A stretch of DNA of 64,000 nt from Bradyrhizobium ottawaense (lineage in GTDB: Bacteria > Pseudomonadota > Alphaproteobacteria > Rhizobiales > Xanthobacteraceae). Positions 33,651 through 45,018 of the stretch are shown here, one piece after another. The position numbers and the translations under genes are program-made. Under the pieces are notes generated by a model. That model did not search any database. It saw nothing but the letters and a program-made list of their open reading frames with translations, and was not told the DNA's origin. How positions within the stretch are numbered: position 1 is the first letter of the stretch; every line of letters begins with the position of its first letter. The stretch covers positions 1,960,001 to 2,024,000 of the forward strand of contig NZ_CP029425.2 of assembly GCF_002278135.3 (NCBI RefSeq). The letters run 5' to 3'.

Positions 33651-34997
33651 TTACCGCTGCCGCCGGAAGTACCGCTTGCAGCGCTGCTCGGCTTCCGCGG
33701 CGGCGGCCTCCGGCGTGGCCGCACCGGTCGCAACGGACGCGCACATCTGAATCAGCACGTAGTCGGCGCTGACGGCTCCGGTCGCCGTCGAGATCGGGCC
33801 CTTGTAGCCGTCATAGTAAGTGCTGTTCATCGTGTCCTTGAACAGCTTCACCTTGGGATCCTGCGACCACACCGCGGCCTCGGCATAGGCGGCCAGCGGC
33901 TGCGACCAGTAGCCGGAATTGGCATTGAGCCAGGGCTCGTACTGGTCCTTTTCCAGCATGTATTGCAGGAAGGCCTTTGCGGCGTTGGGGTACTGGCTGT
34001 GCTTGAACACCATCGCGTTGAGTGTCAGGCCCGCCATCGGAGAGACCTTGGCCAGGCCCTTGGGCAGCAGCTGATGCTCGCTGTCCTCGGCGATCGCCTT
34101 GGTCGCCGGGTCGTTCTTGAGCGAGAAGTACAGCGAGACGCCGTTGGCGGTCAGGGAGATCTCCTGCGAGGAATAGGCGCGGTTGTTGCTGACGTCGTTC
34201 CACGACGGCGTGCCGGCGATGAAGGTCGGGTAGATCTGCTTGACCCAGTTCAGCGCCGCGATGGTCTCCTTGCTGTTGATGACGACATTGCCTTCCTCGT
34301 CAAGCAGGGAAGCATTGTGCGACCACAGCGCCCAATTGGCGAAGCCGTTGCCGTCGCCCTTGGCGTTGCCGAGCGCGAAGCCGGCTGGTTTGCCGGCCTT
34401 GTGCAGCTTCTGGCACAGGTCGAGGATTCCGGCATGGTCTTCCGGCACCTTGTCGAAGCCGACCGATTGCAGGATCGACTTGCGGTAGATCAGGGGCCCC
34501 GCGGTTGCACCGAACGGCAGGCCGATCCAGGCGTCGCTCTTGTTCTTCTTGCCGTAGCGCTGCGCAAGCGGCAGCCAGCCGCCATAGCGCTTGCCGACAT
34601 AGTCGGCGACGTCGGTCAGCTCGATCAGCTTGTCGACGTAGATGTGGGGAGCGTCGGAGAAGCCGATGATGATGTCGGGGCCCGCGCCGGAGTTCGAGGT
34701 GACCGCGGTCTGCTGGTTGATGTCCTCCCAGCCGACGAAATCGACCTTGACCTCGACGCCGGTCTCCTTGGTGAACTTTGCTGCATTGGCGCGGAACACG
34801 TCCTCGTCGGCCTGGACGAAGCGCACCGGGCGCAGCATGCGCAAGGATGCGCCCTTCTCGATCGCAAGCTTGGGCGCCGCCACGTCGGCGGCCTTGATTG
34901 TCGATGATGTTGTTTGCGCTGCAGCACCGGTGGCCGCGAGCGTTGCAGCGGACAGGCCCAGCGCCAAGGCATCACGACGTGTGATGTCGTTCCTCAT
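33651..34997 (-). CDS. extracellular solute-binding protein of a carbohydrate-type ABC importer
   Basis: Periplasmic binding protein of 448 residues. It has a Tat-like signal (ITRRDALALGLSAATLAATG, cleavage near GAAAQ) and SBP family 1 features: ETGVEVKVDFVGWEDINQQT and GAGPDIIIGFSDAPHIYVD. The ATG at 34997 is preceded by AGGGAGG; a longer frame to 35174 has no signal peptide at its start. It follows the dehydrogenase gene by 83 bp and precedes the two permeases. The ligand is unknown. Confidence 0.88.
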   Translation of the reverse strand: MRNDITRRDALALGLSAATLAATGAAAQTTSSTIKAADVAAPKLAIEKGASLRMLRPVRFVQADEDVFRANAAKFTKETGVEVKVDFVGWEDINQQTAVTSNSGAGPDIIIGFSDAPHIYVDKLIELTDVADYVGKRYGGWLPLAQRYGKKNKSDAWIGLPFGATAGPLIYRKSILQSVGFDKVPEDHAGILDLCQKLHKAGKPAGFALGNAKGDGNGFANWALWSHNASLLDEEGNVVINSKETIAALNWVKQIYPTFIAGTPSWNDVSNNRAYSSQEISLTANGVSLYFSLKNDPATKAIAEDSEHQLLPKGLAKVSPMAGLTLNAMVFKHSQYPNAAKAFLQYMLEKDQYEPWLNANSGYWSQPLAAYAEAAVWSQDPKVKLFKDTMNSTYYDGYKGPISTATGAVSADYVLIQMCASVATGAATPEAAAAEAEQRCKRYFRRQR

Positions 34998-35080
34998 CAG
35001 TTCCTCCCTATGATGTCCCCTTCCCGGCGTTGATCGCCGGTGAAGGGCCGTTTCGCCTCTGGCGCCTTGGCGCCGGCCGC

Positions 35081-36124
35081 CTAGCTGTTCGGCCCGCGAT
35101 CCATGCTGACGGGTTGCCAGCGGCGGAGCGTGGTGTCTTGCAGCACCGACGGATTGACGCAGCTTACCGGCCACATGCCCTGAAGCACCAGTGACAATTC
35201 GTAGCCCACGCGGCGCTTGCGCGCTTCGTCAAACCGTGCCGAGGCCGAAGCGACGTGGGCGGTCAGGGTCACGTTCTCCATGCCAAGCAGGGGATTGTTG
35301 TGCGAGGGCGGCTCCTTCTCCAGCACGTCGAGCGCGGCGTGCGCGATCCAGCCTTCCTGCAGCGCCTTGATCAGGCTCTCCTCGTCCACGGTTGCGCCGC
35401 GCCCGGTGTTGATGAAGATCGAGCCCTTCTTCATCTGCCGAAAGTGCTTCTCGGTCAGCATGTGATGCACCTCAGGCCTTGCCGGGGCATGCATCGAGAC
35501 GAAGTCGGATTGCGACAGCACCTCGTTCAGCGTCGCCGGGATCACGCCGTGATCGTACATCAGCGTTTCCTGGATGAAGGGATCGTAGGCCATCATGCGC
35601 AGGCCGAACGGCGCCGCGCGTTTCGCAACCGCACGCGCCACGCGGCCGAACGAGACGAAGCCGAGCGTCTGGCCCATCAGCCTCGGGACCTTGAGCAGCG
35701 CTGGCCGGCCCTCGGCCCAGCGGCCGCTGCGTACCATGCGGTCCTGCTCGACCAGGCGGCGGAAGCCGGCGAGCAGCAGCATCATGGCGTGGTCGGCGAC
35801 CTCTTCGATGAAGGTGTCCGGAATGTTGGTGACGGGAATGCCGCGCGCGGTGGCGGCCTTGACGTCGACGCTGTCGACGCCGACCGAGCCAAGCGTGATG
35901 ACCTTGCAGGTCTGCAAGCTGTCGATGATGGTCTTGGTGATCGGGATGCCCTTGGCATAGATGGCGTCCGCGGTCTTTGCGGCGGCGATGAACCCGGCCT
36001 CGTCGGCGGGAGCCTCGATGATCTCGGCGTCGATCGGATCGAGCGCCTCGCGCTCAAAGGAATAGTCGCTGCCCGCGACCGTGAAGCTCGCGCCCTTCGG
36101 CGTCACCACCCTGTATTTCGGCAT
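35081..36124 (-). CDS. D-isomer-specific 2-hydroxyacid dehydrogenase (NAD-dependent)
   Basis: Protein of 347 residues with catalytic and Rossmann domains. Catalytic Arg, Glu and His are in INTGRGATVDEESL, EKEPPSHNNP and VTLTAHVAS. The substrate-loop motif GSVGVDSVDV and the nucleotide-binding GFVSFGRVARAVAKRA are present; the usual first Gly of GxGxxG is replaced by Val-Ser, a known variation. It may oxidise or reduce a sugar acid related to the adjoining importer. It is the first gene of that minus-strand operon. Confidence 0.87.
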   Translation of the reverse strand: MPKYRVVTPKGASFTVAGSDYSFEREALDPIDAEIIEAPADEAGFIAAAKTADAIYAKGIPITKTIIDSLQTCKVITLGSVGVDSVDVKAATARGIPVTNIPDTFIEEVADHAMMLLLAGFRRLVEQDRMVRSGRWAEGRPALLKVPRLMGQTLGFVSFGRVARAVAKRAAPFGLRMMAYDPFIQETLMYDHGVIPATLNEVLSQSDFVSMHAPARPEVHHMLTEKHFRQMKKGSIFINTGRGATVDEESLIKALQEGWIAHAALDVLEKEPPSHNNPLLGMENVTLTAHVASASARFDEARKRRVGYELSLVLQGMWPVSCVNPSVLQDTTLRRWQPVSMDRGPNS

Positions 36125-36382
36125 TTTCTCGCTCCCGATTTGGTTTGTCGGTTCTTGTTGTGACCCGTCTCCGCGGGCGGGCCTTTGCGTCTTTTACGCG
36201 AAATCGGAGCGGTCGCGTACAATCGTTGGTTGCCGGTGCGGAGATAAATTGCCGTTTATTGCGGCTGCGTCCGGGCTTCTACGGAGGCACGTAAGTAACT
36301 TGCTAAGGCTCTCTCCCTAAAAGCTATTTCGATTTCGATCGATCTGTCGCGCGCCCGTATCCCATTATTGCCGGAGCTAATC

Positions 36383-38068
36383 GTGAAATTGAGCAATCTG
36401 AAGATCGCCCCGAAGCTCGGCATCCTTGTCGGCGTCACCTTGTTCGGCCTGTGCATCTCCGGTGTCCTCGCCGGCTATCTGATGAAGCGCGAGATGGTGA
36501 ATGCGCGCATCGATCAGGCCAAGGCGATCGTCGAGCTGGCACGCAACTATGCGGGCGCTCTGAAGAAGCGCGTCGACGCCGGCGAGCTGACGAAGGACGC
36601 GGCCATGGCCGAGCTTCGCCGCTACGGCAATTCGATGACCTACGACAACGGCGCGGGCTATCTGTTCGGTACGTCGTATGAAGGCATCACGCAGCTCGCG
36701 CCGGATCCCAAGCAGATCGGCACCAACCGCATGGATGTCGTGACCAACGGCCGCAAGCTGTCGGTCGAGCTGATGGACGGCGTCAAGGCCAACGGTTCGA
36801 TCCTGCTGCATTATGAATACATGAAGCCCGGTCAGCCGACGCCGATCCGCAAGATCGGCTACGCGGTGGCGGTGCCCGGCTTCGACATGTATCTCGGCAC
36901 CGGCGCTTATCTCGACGACATCGACGCCAAGATGGGTCCGGTCTATTGGCTGCTCGGCTTTGCCATGCTCGGCATATTCATTGTCGCCGGCAGCGTCGCC
37001 TGGCTGATCGGCCGCGGCATCAGCCGCCCGCTGGCGCTGCTTGGCGCCCGCATGAAGGATCTCGCCGACGGCAAGCTCGAGGGCGACATTCCCGGCGTCG
37101 GCCGCGGCGACGAGGTCGGCGCGATGGCCTCCACCGTCCAGATCTTCAAGGACAACGCGGTCCGCATCCGCGACCTCGAAAGGACCGAAGCCGATGCCAA
37201 GGAACGCGTCGCGGCGGAACGTCGCAGCGCGATGGAAGGCATCGCCAACGACTTCGAACGCAGCGTCAACGGCATCGTCCGCTCGGTCTCCTCGGCCGCG
37301 GCCGGCATGCAGACGACGGCGCAGTCGATGACCGCGACCGCCAGCGACGCCTCCTCGCGCGCGGCGACGGTCGGCGCTGCCTCGCAAAAAGCCTCCGGCA
37401 ATGTCGGCACGGTTGCGGCGGCCGCCGAAGAGCTGTCGAGCTCGGTTGCGGAAATCTCCCGCCAGGTCACGCGCTCGACCGAAGTCGCCAGCCGCGCCGT
37501 CAGCGACGCCGAGCGTACCAATGCCACCGTGCAGGTGCTCTCGACCGGCGCCGAGAAGATCGGCGAAGTCGTCAAGCTGATCCATTCGATCGCAGCGCAG
37601 ACCAATCTGCTCGCGCTCAACGCCACCATCGAGGCGGCACGCGCCGGTGAATCCGGCCGCGGATTCGCGGTCGTCGCCTCCGAGGTCAAGGCGCTGGCCA
37701 ACCAGACCGCCAAGGCGACCGAGGAGATCTCCGCGCAGGTCGCGGCGATGCAGACCTCGACCAGCGACGCGGTCACGGCCATCTCCGGCATCACCCAGAC
37801 CATCGCCGAGATGAGCGAGATCACCGCCGGCATTTCCGCATCGATCGAGCAGCAGGGCGAAGCGACCCGCGAGATCGCCCGCAACATCCAGTCGGTCGCG
37901 GCCGGTTCGAACGAGATCAACGCCAATATCGGCAGTGTCACCTCGGCCGCGGAAGCGACCGGCACCGCGGCAACCGACGTGCTCACCAACGCCCGCGAAC
38001 TGGACAGCCAGTCCGGCGCGCTGCGCAGCGCCGTCGACGGCTTCCTCGCCAAGGTGCGCGCGGCGTAA
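36383..38068 (+). CDS. methyl-accepting chemotaxis protein with a single-Cache sensor
   Basis: Membrane chemoreceptor of 561 residues. TM1 is at about 10-32. The periplasmic sCache domain (about 35-180) holds [20 protein letters not shown] and [22 protein letters not shown]2 (about 188-208) precedes HAMP (to about 262) and a cytoplasmic signalling hairpin with the tip [20 protein letters not shown] and [21 protein letters not shown] start at the GTG (36383) because GGAG is 6 bp upstream. Divergent from the dehydrogenase gene across 258 bp with no strong motif. The ligand is probably a small carboxylate or amino acid, not determined. Confidence 0.93.
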   Translation: MKLSNLKIAPKLGILVGVTLFGLCISGVLAGYLMKREMVNARIDQAKAIVELARNYAGALKKRVDAGELTKDAAMAELRRYGNSMTYDNGAGYLFGTSYEGITQLAPDPKQIGTNRMDVVTNGRKLSVELMDGVKANGSILLHYEYMKPGQPTPIRKIGYAVAVPGFDMYLGTGAYLDDIDAKMGPVYWLLGFAMLGIFIVAGSVAWLIGRGISRPLALLGARMKDLADGKLEGDIPGVGRGDEVGAMASTVQIFKDNAVRIRDLERTEADAKERVAAERRSAMEGIANDFERSVNGIVRSVSSAAAGMQTTAQSMTATASDASSRAATVGAASQKASGNVGTVAAAAEELSSSVAEISRQVTRSTEVASRAVSDAERTNATVQVLSTGAEKIGEVVKLIHSIAAQTNLLALNATIEAARAGESGRGFAVVASEVKALANQTAKATEEISAQVAAMQTSTSDAVTAISGITQTIAEMSEITAGISASIEQQGEATREIARNIQSVAAGSNEINANIGSVTSAAEATGTAATDVLTNARELDSQSGALRSAVDGFLAKVRAA

Positions 38069-38086
38069 GGCCAAACGCTCGAAATT

Positions 38087-38179
38087 CGTAGGGTGGGCAA
38101 AGGCGCCGAAGCGCCGTGCCCACCTTTTCTTTTTGCGACGACCTGACGGTGGGCACGCTTCGCTTTGCCCACCCTACGA
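38087..38179. repeat. palindromic repeat (CGTAGGGTGGGCAAAG family), copy 1
   Basis: Arms CGTAGGGTGGGCAAAG (38087-38102) and CTTTGCCCACCCTACG (38164-38179) are perfect 16-bp inverted copies with inner GTGCCCACC/GGTGGGCAC pairing. Located between the convergent chemoreceptor and Bug-type genes. A second copy with identical arms is at 40559-40649. Confidence 0.88.
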
Positions 38180-38226
38180 GAGCGGTGCCCCGGGCTCAGC
38201 GCCGCGTCCGCGACACGAGACCGTCC

Positions 38227-39204
38227 TTACTGCTTCTCGATCTTCGCGTTGGTGATCAGCTTCTCCCACAGCACGAGCTGTTCGTTCACGAACGTGCCGA
38301 GCTGCTCCGGCGTGCCCGAGAACGCGTCCATGCCGAGGGTGGCGAGCTGTGCCTTGATCTCCGGCTTCTCGACGATCTTCCGGATCTCGGCGTTGAGCCG
38401 GGTCACGATCTCCTTCGGCATGCCGGCGGGGCCGAAATAGCCCTGCCAGGACGAGATGTCGAAATCAGGCACGCCGGCCTCCTGCATCGACGGCAGGTTC
38501 GGCACCAGCGGCGAGCGGTCCTTGGTGGTGACGGCGAGCGCGCGCAGCGCGTTGCCGTTGACGTGGGGCAGGCCGGTCAGGATGTCGACGAACATCATCG
38601 AGACGCGGCCGCCCATGACGTCGTTGAGCGCCGGCGGCGAGCTCTTGTAGGGCACGTGCAGCAGGTCGAGCCCGGCATTGTGCGCAAAGGTCGCACCCGA
38701 CACGATCGCGGAGGACGATCCCGAGGCGTAGCTCAGCTTGCCCGGATTGGCCTTGCCGTAGGCGACGAGCTCGCCAACGGTCTTGGCCGGCACTTCCGGA
38801 TTGACGACCAGCATGAAAGGCAGGTCGCCGGTGCGCGCGATCGGCGTGAAATCCTTGACCGGATCGTAAGTGAGGCTCTTGAGCAGATAGGGATTGGCCG
38901 AATGCGTGGTGTTGGTCGTCACCAGCAGCGTGTAGCCGTCGGGGGCGGCCTTCGCGACATAGCTTGCGGCGAGCATGCCGTTGGCGCCCGCCTTGTTCTC
39001 GATCACGATGCCGACGCCGAGCGCCTGCGACAGATGCTGCGAGATCAGCCGTGTCGTCGTGTCGGTGCCGCTGCCGGCCGCGAACGGCAAAACAAGCGTG
39101 ATGTTGCGGCTCGGCCAGGTATCGGCCTGTGCAGTGGATGCGGCGACGAGGCACAATGCAGCCGCGCCGACGGCACGCAGGTTTCGAATCAGCCCTGAAA
39201 TCAT
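38227..39204 (-). CDS. tripartite tricarboxylate transporter substrate-binding protein (Bug family)
   Basis: Periplasmic binding protein of 325 residues: signal peptide ending STAQA, then WPSRNITLVLPFAAGSGTDT, VIENKAGANGMLAASYVAKA, PAKTVGELVAYGKANPGKLS and IVSGATFAHNAGLDLLHVPY, all Bug/TctC landmarks. Bug proteins bind carboxylates; no TctAB membrane genes are adjacent, so it is an orphan, as is usual for this family. The ATG at 39204 follows GAGGG by about 10 bp. Confidence 0.92.
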   Translation of the reverse strand: MISGLIRNLRAVGAAALCLVAASTAQADTWPSRNITLVLPFAAGSGTDTTTRLISQHLSQALGVGIVIENKAGANGMLAASYVAKAAPDGYTLLVTTNTTHSANPYLLKSLTYDPVKDFTPIARTGDLPFMLVVNPEVPAKTVGELVAYGKANPGKLSYASGSSSAIVSGATFAHNAGLDLLHVPYKSSPPALNDVMGGRVSMMFVDILTGLPHVNGNALRALAVTTKDRSPLVPNLPSMQEAGVPDFDISSWQGYFGPAGMPKEIVTRLNAEIRKIVEKPEIKAQLATLGMDAFSGTPEQLGTFVNEQLVLWEKLITNAKIEKQ

Positions 39205-39438
39205 ATCGAGACGTTCCCTCTTTTTCGTTGGCGGGGAACCTAGCGTCTCTTCGCCAAAATCGGAAGACGCGAGTTGTCTCGTGTGCCCCGGGCGCAGTGC
39301 AGCGCGCCGCCGTTCGCGGCGTGATGCGCTGCCGAACGGGGGCCCATGCTGCCACAAACTGGATCTCGGCTCTGCGACGCACCGCTTGCGCGCTGCGTCT
39401 TGTCCGGGACACGAGCACGCATCGTCCGCCGCGCGGAA

Positions 39439-40374
39439 TTACTTCACCGCCGAGCCCTGGCGTGAGGCGATCACGACGCCGGCGAGCACCAGCGCGTAGC
39501 CGATCAGGTGAAACGGCTGCAGCTTTTCGCCGAGCAGCACGATCGCCATCGCCGAGCCGAACACCGGCACCAGATGGAAGAACGGCGCGGCGCGGTTCGG
39601 GCCGATCAGCGCGACGCCGCGGTTGAAGAACAGATAGGCCAGCGTCGAGGGAAAGATCAGGATGTAGCCCAGCGTCGCCAGCGTCGTCCCGTCGAATTGC
39701 AGCACGCGGCCGCTTGCCGCCTCCCAGATCGCGGTCGGCAGCAGCATCGTCGCGCCGCAGCAGGTGGTGAAGGACAGGAAGGAGAGCTGGTGGATCTTGG
39801 GCCGACGCGGGATGAAGGCCGAGTAGATCCCAAACGCCACCAGCGAGGAGGCGAACATGATGTCGCCCCTGTTGAAGCTGATGCTCGCGAGCGCGGCGAG
39901 ATCGCCGCGCAAAATGATGATCAACACGCCGAGAAGCGAGATCGCGATGCCGGCGAACTGGGCACCCGTCAGCCGCACGCCGAACAGCACCAGCGACCAC
40001 AGCGCCACGAACAGCGGTCCGGCCGACTGGATCAGCAGCGCGTTCAGCGCCTCCGTGTACTGCATCGCCCAGTACGAGATCGCGTTGTTGAAGGCGAAGC
40101 CCACCAGCGACAGGAACAGCATCAGCGGCAGGCTGTTGCGCAAGGCGGGCCAGTCGCGCTTCAGATGCGGCCAGGCGAACGGCAACAGGATCAGGAAAAC
40201 GCCGAACCAGCGGATCGTGGTCACCGTCAGCGGCGGCACATGCGCGCCGACATGGCGCGCGAGCACGATGTTGCCGGCCCAGAACAGCGAGCTCAGGCTG
40301 AGCAGCAGATAAGGCTGGTTGTTGAGCCAGCTGGCCGGACTGGAGGCAGGTGGCGCGGGCGAGGCAATCGTCAT
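39439..40374 (-). CDS. DMT-superfamily (EamA) transporter
   Basis: Inner-membrane protein of 311 residues with ten helices and two EamA repeats. Motifs are SLSSLFWAGNIVLARHVGAH, ALNALLIQSAGPLFVALWSL and RGVALIGPNRAAPFFHLVPV near the end. EamA proteins export amino acids or metabolites. A close paralogue is the next gene upstream on the same strand (40664-41596), so the pair arose by tandem duplication. The substrate is unknown. Confidence 0.9.
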   Translation of the reverse strand: MTIASPAPPASSPASWLNNQPYLLLSLSSLFWAGNIVLARHVGAHVPPLTVTTIRWFGVFLILLPFAWPHLKRDWPALRNSLPLMLFLSLVGFAFNNAISYWAMQYTEALNALLIQSAGPLFVALWSLVLFGVRLTGAQFAGIAISLLGVLIIILRGDLAALASISFNRGDIMFASSLVAFGIYSAFIPRRPKIHQLSFLSFTTCCGATMLLPTAIWEAASGRVLQFDGTTLATLGYILIFPSTLAYLFFNRGVALIGPNRAAPFFHLVPVFGSAMAIVLLGEKLQPFHLIGYALVLAGVVIASRQGSAVK

Positions 40375-40558
40375 TGGCGTTGGATACGAGCTTGTGCCGG
40401 ATTGCCGTCGCGGCACAAGTCACGCGGCCGCAATGCTACAATGCAGGCAAACCCTGAGGAGGCGCCTTTGGCGGCTAATATGTTGAACAAGGTGACGCGG
40501 CGTTGGCTTTGCCCCTCTCCCCTTGCGGATGAGGGGTATCTCTCCGCTCGCTTGGACT

Positions 40559-40649
40559 CGTAGGGTGGGCAAAGGCGCACTTGCGCCGTGCCCCCCGTCT
40601 CTCTCGATCGCAAAAATGCGTGGGCACGCTTCGCTTTGCCCACCCTACG
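40559..40649. repeat. palindromic repeat (CGTAGGGTGGGCAAAG family), copy 2
   Basis: Arms CGTAGGGTGGGCAAAG (40559-40574) and CTTTGCCCACCCTACG (40634-40649) are identical to those at 38087-38179. It lies between the two paralogous EamA genes, 15 bp after the stop codon of the upstream one. Confidence 0.88.
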
Positions 40650-40663
40650 AGAGTTCGAATAAA

Positions 40664-41596
40664 TTACGTCGCCTGCTTTCGTGACGCCACGAACACGCCC
40701 GACAGCACCAGCGCAAAACCGATGAAGTGGAATGCCTGCGGGTGTTCGCCCAGGAACGCCATCGCCATGATCGAGCCGAACACCGGCACGACGTGGAAGA
40801 ACGGCGCGGCGCGGTTGGCGCCGATCAGGCGCACGCCGCGATTGAAGCAGAGATAGGCCAGCGTCGAGGGAAACACCGCGACGTAGAACAGCGTCAAGAG
40901 GTTCGGCCCGTCGAGCTTCATGACCGGGCGCGCGGACAATTCCCAGATCTCTAGCGGAATGAGGCAGGCCGCGCCGGCCCCGAAGGTGAAGGCGAGGAAC
41001 GACAGGCCGTGCATCGGCGGCCGTTTCAGCGTCAGCACCGAATACAGCGCGAAGATGACGAGTGCGACGATGAAGATGAGGTCGCCCTTGTTGAACTCGA
41101 TGTTCGACAGCGTGGTGAAATCGCCGTGCAGCAGAATGGTCAGCACGCCGCACATCGACAGCAGCACGCCGAACGCCTGCGCCACGGTGAGGCGGATGCC
41201 GAGGATGGCCAGCGACCACAGCGCCACGACCAGGGGCGCGGCCGACTGCAGCAGCAGCGTATTGAGTGCCTGGGTATGCTCCAACGCCCAATATTGCAGC
41301 GTGTTGAAGGCGCCGATGCCGGTGACCGAGAGCGTGATCATCAGGCCGAGCCTGCCGCGGATCGCGGGCCAGTCCTGGGCAAGATGTTTCCAGGCGAACG
41401 GCAGCACCAGCAGGAAGGCAAAGAACCAGCGCAGGAACGACAGCGTGACCGGCGGGATGTGGCCGGCGGCGAGCCGGCCGACGATGGCGTTGCCGGCCCA
41501 GCACAGCGCGGTGATGCTGAGCAGCAGATAAGGCTGGTTGGCGATCCAGCTGTGGCCGGATGTCTCCGCGCTCGTGGTCTGGCCGGTGGCGGACAT
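40664..41596 (-). CDS. DMT-superfamily (EamA) transporter, paralogue
   Basis: Inner-membrane protein of 310 residues with ten helices. It shares the block structure of the neighbouring exporter: SITALCWAGNAIVGRLAAGH, ALNTLLLQSAAPLVVALWSL and RGVRLIGANRAAPFFHVVPV. The start is set at the ATG at 41596 (MSATGQTTSAET), aligned with the paralogue. A repeat element separates the two copies. The substrate is unknown. Confidence 0.9.
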   Translation of the reverse strand: MSATGQTTSAETSGHSWIANQPYLLLSITALCWAGNAIVGRLAAGHIPPVTLSFLRWFFAFLLVLPFAWKHLAQDWPAIRGRLGLMITLSVTGIGAFNTLQYWALEHTQALNTLLLQSAAPLVVALWSLAILGIRLTVAQAFGVLLSMCGVLTILLHGDFTTLSNIEFNKGDLIFIVALVIFALYSVLTLKRPPMHGLSFLAFTFGAGAACLIPLEIWELSARPVMKLDGPNLLTLFYVAVFPSTLAYLCFNRGVRLIGANRAAPFFHVVPVFGSIMAMAFLGEHPQAFHFIGFALVLSGVFVASRKQAT

Positions 41597-43309
<1,713 letters not shown>

Positions 43310-43346
43310 CGATATCTTACCGGGACGCGCGTATAGTTGAGTTGAA

Positions 43347-44954
43347 ATGGCTGATTACTATCCGCTGATCGCCCGCGCTATTGCCGCCCTGGACCCGAAC
43401 GCTCCCGGCGAAAGCCGTCGCGCGCTCTATGAGCGGGCGCGCACGGCGTTGATCGCGCAGTTGCGCAGCGTGCAGCCGCCGCTCTCCGAATCCGAGATCA
43501 CCCGCGAAAGGTTGTCGCTGGAGGAGGCCGTCCGCAAGGTCGAATCGGAGGCTGCCCAGCGCGCCCGCGAGGCCTCGCGCCCCGGTGGCGGCGCCCGCGG
43601 CGGCAGCAGCGGAGATGCCTTCCGCCGCGCCAGCACCCGAGCCGCCGAAGGCAGCCCCGCCGCGGCCGCGCCGGCCCCGCCGCGGACGCGTCCGGCTCCG
43701 CCGCCGCCGCGCGCCGACCGTCCCTCCTTCAACGTCGATGACCAGAGCGAGGCCCCGCGTCCGCCGCGTGCGCCCCGTTTCGACGCCCCGCGCCAACCGG
43801 GACCGTCCGCCCCGCCACCGATGCCGGAGCCGGCGGCCGGGCGCGATCGCGCCGGTGCGCGCCGTCCGCCCGATGTCGGACCTCCGCCGCCGCTGCCGCC
43901 GGCACCGGGCGTGCGCGGCTTCCGCGACATCACGGCGGACGCCAACGATCTCGGCGGCGCTGCCGCCCAGGCCAGCCGCGCCGCGCGCCGCACCTACGCC
44001 AACGTGCCCTCGCCCTCGCCGGAATTCGACCGGCTCGAGCCGAGCCTGGAAAACCGCGCCGGCGAGCAGGACGCGCCCTATTCCTACGACGAGTCGGTCG
44101 AGGAGGCCGAGCGCTACGCGCCGCAGCCGCCGTCGCCGCGTCCGCGCATCGCGCCCGAGCGCGACGCCAAGAAGCGCGCCCGCACGCGCTCCGCCTTCCC
44201 GTTCAAGAGTGCGATCGCCGTCGGCATCGTGCTGATCCTGGTCGGCGCCGGCATCCTCTGGGGCAAGCAGCTGGTCCAGATCGCGACCAACCTGCTCAAG
44301 TCCTCGCCGACCCAGGTGGTGGAGGCGCCGAAGGATCCGTCCCAGCCGCAGAGCAAGCCCAAGATTCCGGATCGCGTCGGCCAGCCCTCGGCCAGCGACC
44401 AGCCGGTCGCGCCGGTGGCGCAGAAGGTCGTGCTCTATGACGAGGATCCGTCCGATCCGAAGGGCAAGCAATATGTCGGCTCGGTGGTGTGGCGGCTCGA
44501 GCCGATCAAGGCGTCGGGCAACCAGAAGGCCGACGTCGCCGTGCGTGCCGACATCGAGATCCCCGACCGCAAGTTCAAGATGACGATGTCGTTCCGCCGC
44601 AACACCGATTCCTCGCTGCCGGCGAGCCACACGGCGGAGCTGACCTTCATCCTGCCGCCGGATTTTCCCGGCGGCAGCGTCTCCAACGTGCCGGGCATTC
44701 TGATGAAGTCGAACGAGCAGGCGCGCGGCACGCCGCTCGCCGGCCTCGCGGTCAAGGTCACCGACGGCTTCTTCCTGGTCGGCCTGTCCAATGTCGACGC
44801 CGACCGCTCCCGCAACGTTCAGCTCCTGAAGGAGCGCTCGTGGTTCGACGTGCCGCTGGTCTATGCCAATCAGCGCCGCGCCATCATCGCCATCGAGAAG
44901 GGCGCCCCCGGCGAACGCGCCTTCAACGACGCCTTCGCACAGTGGGGCGACTGA
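43347..44954 (+). CDS. proline-rich membrane protein of unknown function
   Basis: Protein of 535 residues I cannot name. The N-terminus (MADYYPLIARAIAALDPNAP, to about residue 75) is helical and charged. About 80-280 is a low-complexity Pro/Ala/Arg-rich region. A single membrane helix follows at about 288-308 (SAIAVGIVLILVGAGILW), then a globular C-terminal domain with VLYDEDPSDPKGKQYVGSVV, EIPDRKFKMTMSFRRNTDSS and FPGGSVSNVPGILMKSNEQA. The topology suggests a cytoplasmic N-terminus and a periplasmic C-terminal domain. It lies 37 bp after purA and is likely a lineage-specific conserved protein. Confidence 0.75.
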   Translation: MADYYPLIARAIAALDPNAPGESRRALYERARTALIAQLRSVQPPLSESEITRERLSLEEAVRKVESEAAQRAREASRPGGGARGGSSGDAFRRASTRAAEGSPAAAAPAPPRTRPAPPPPRADRPSFNVDDQSEAPRPPRAPRFDAPRQPGPSAPPPMPEPAAGRDRAGARRPPDVGPPPPLPPAPGVRGFRDITADANDLGGAAAQASRAARRTYANVPSPSPEFDRLEPSLENRAGEQDAPYSYDESVEEAERYAPQPPSPRPRIAPERDAKKRARTRSAFPFKSAIAVGIVLILVGAGILWGKQLVQIATNLLKSSPTQVVEAPKDPSQPQSKPKIPDRVGQPSASDQPVAPVAQKVVLYDEDPSDPKGKQYVGSVVWRLEPIKASGNQKADVAVRADIEIPDRKFKMTMSFRRNTDSSLPASHTAELTFILPPDFPGGSVSNVPGILMKSNEQARGTPLAGLAVKVTDGFFLVGLSNVDADRSRNVQLLKERSWFDVPLVYANQRRAIIAIEKGAPGERAFNDAFAQWGD

Positions 44955-44962
44955 GGCACTGC

Positions 44963-45004
44963 TGTCATTCCGGGCTCGGTGCTGCGCACCGCCCCGGAAT
45001 GACA
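44963..45004. repeat. short palindromic repeat (TGTCATTCCGGG family)
   Basis: Arms TGTCATTCCGGG (44963-44974) and CCCGGAATGACA (44993-45004) flank an inner GGTGC/GCACC stem. The arms equal those of the longer element at 14976-15102. It sits between two convergent genes and probably acts as a terminator. Confidence 0.82.
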
Positions 45005-45018
45005 TTCTTCATGGATTA

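Noticed and set aside
36377..38074. 565-residue open frame antisense to the chemoreceptor
   Set aside because: The plus strand encodes Cache, HAMP and signalling domains in full; the antisense frame is Gly/Arg/Asp-rich noise.
38465..40423. 652-residue minus-strand frame spanning the Bug gene and an EamA gene
   Set aside because: It runs out of frame through two genes with family motifs in other frames and is Arg-rich throughout.
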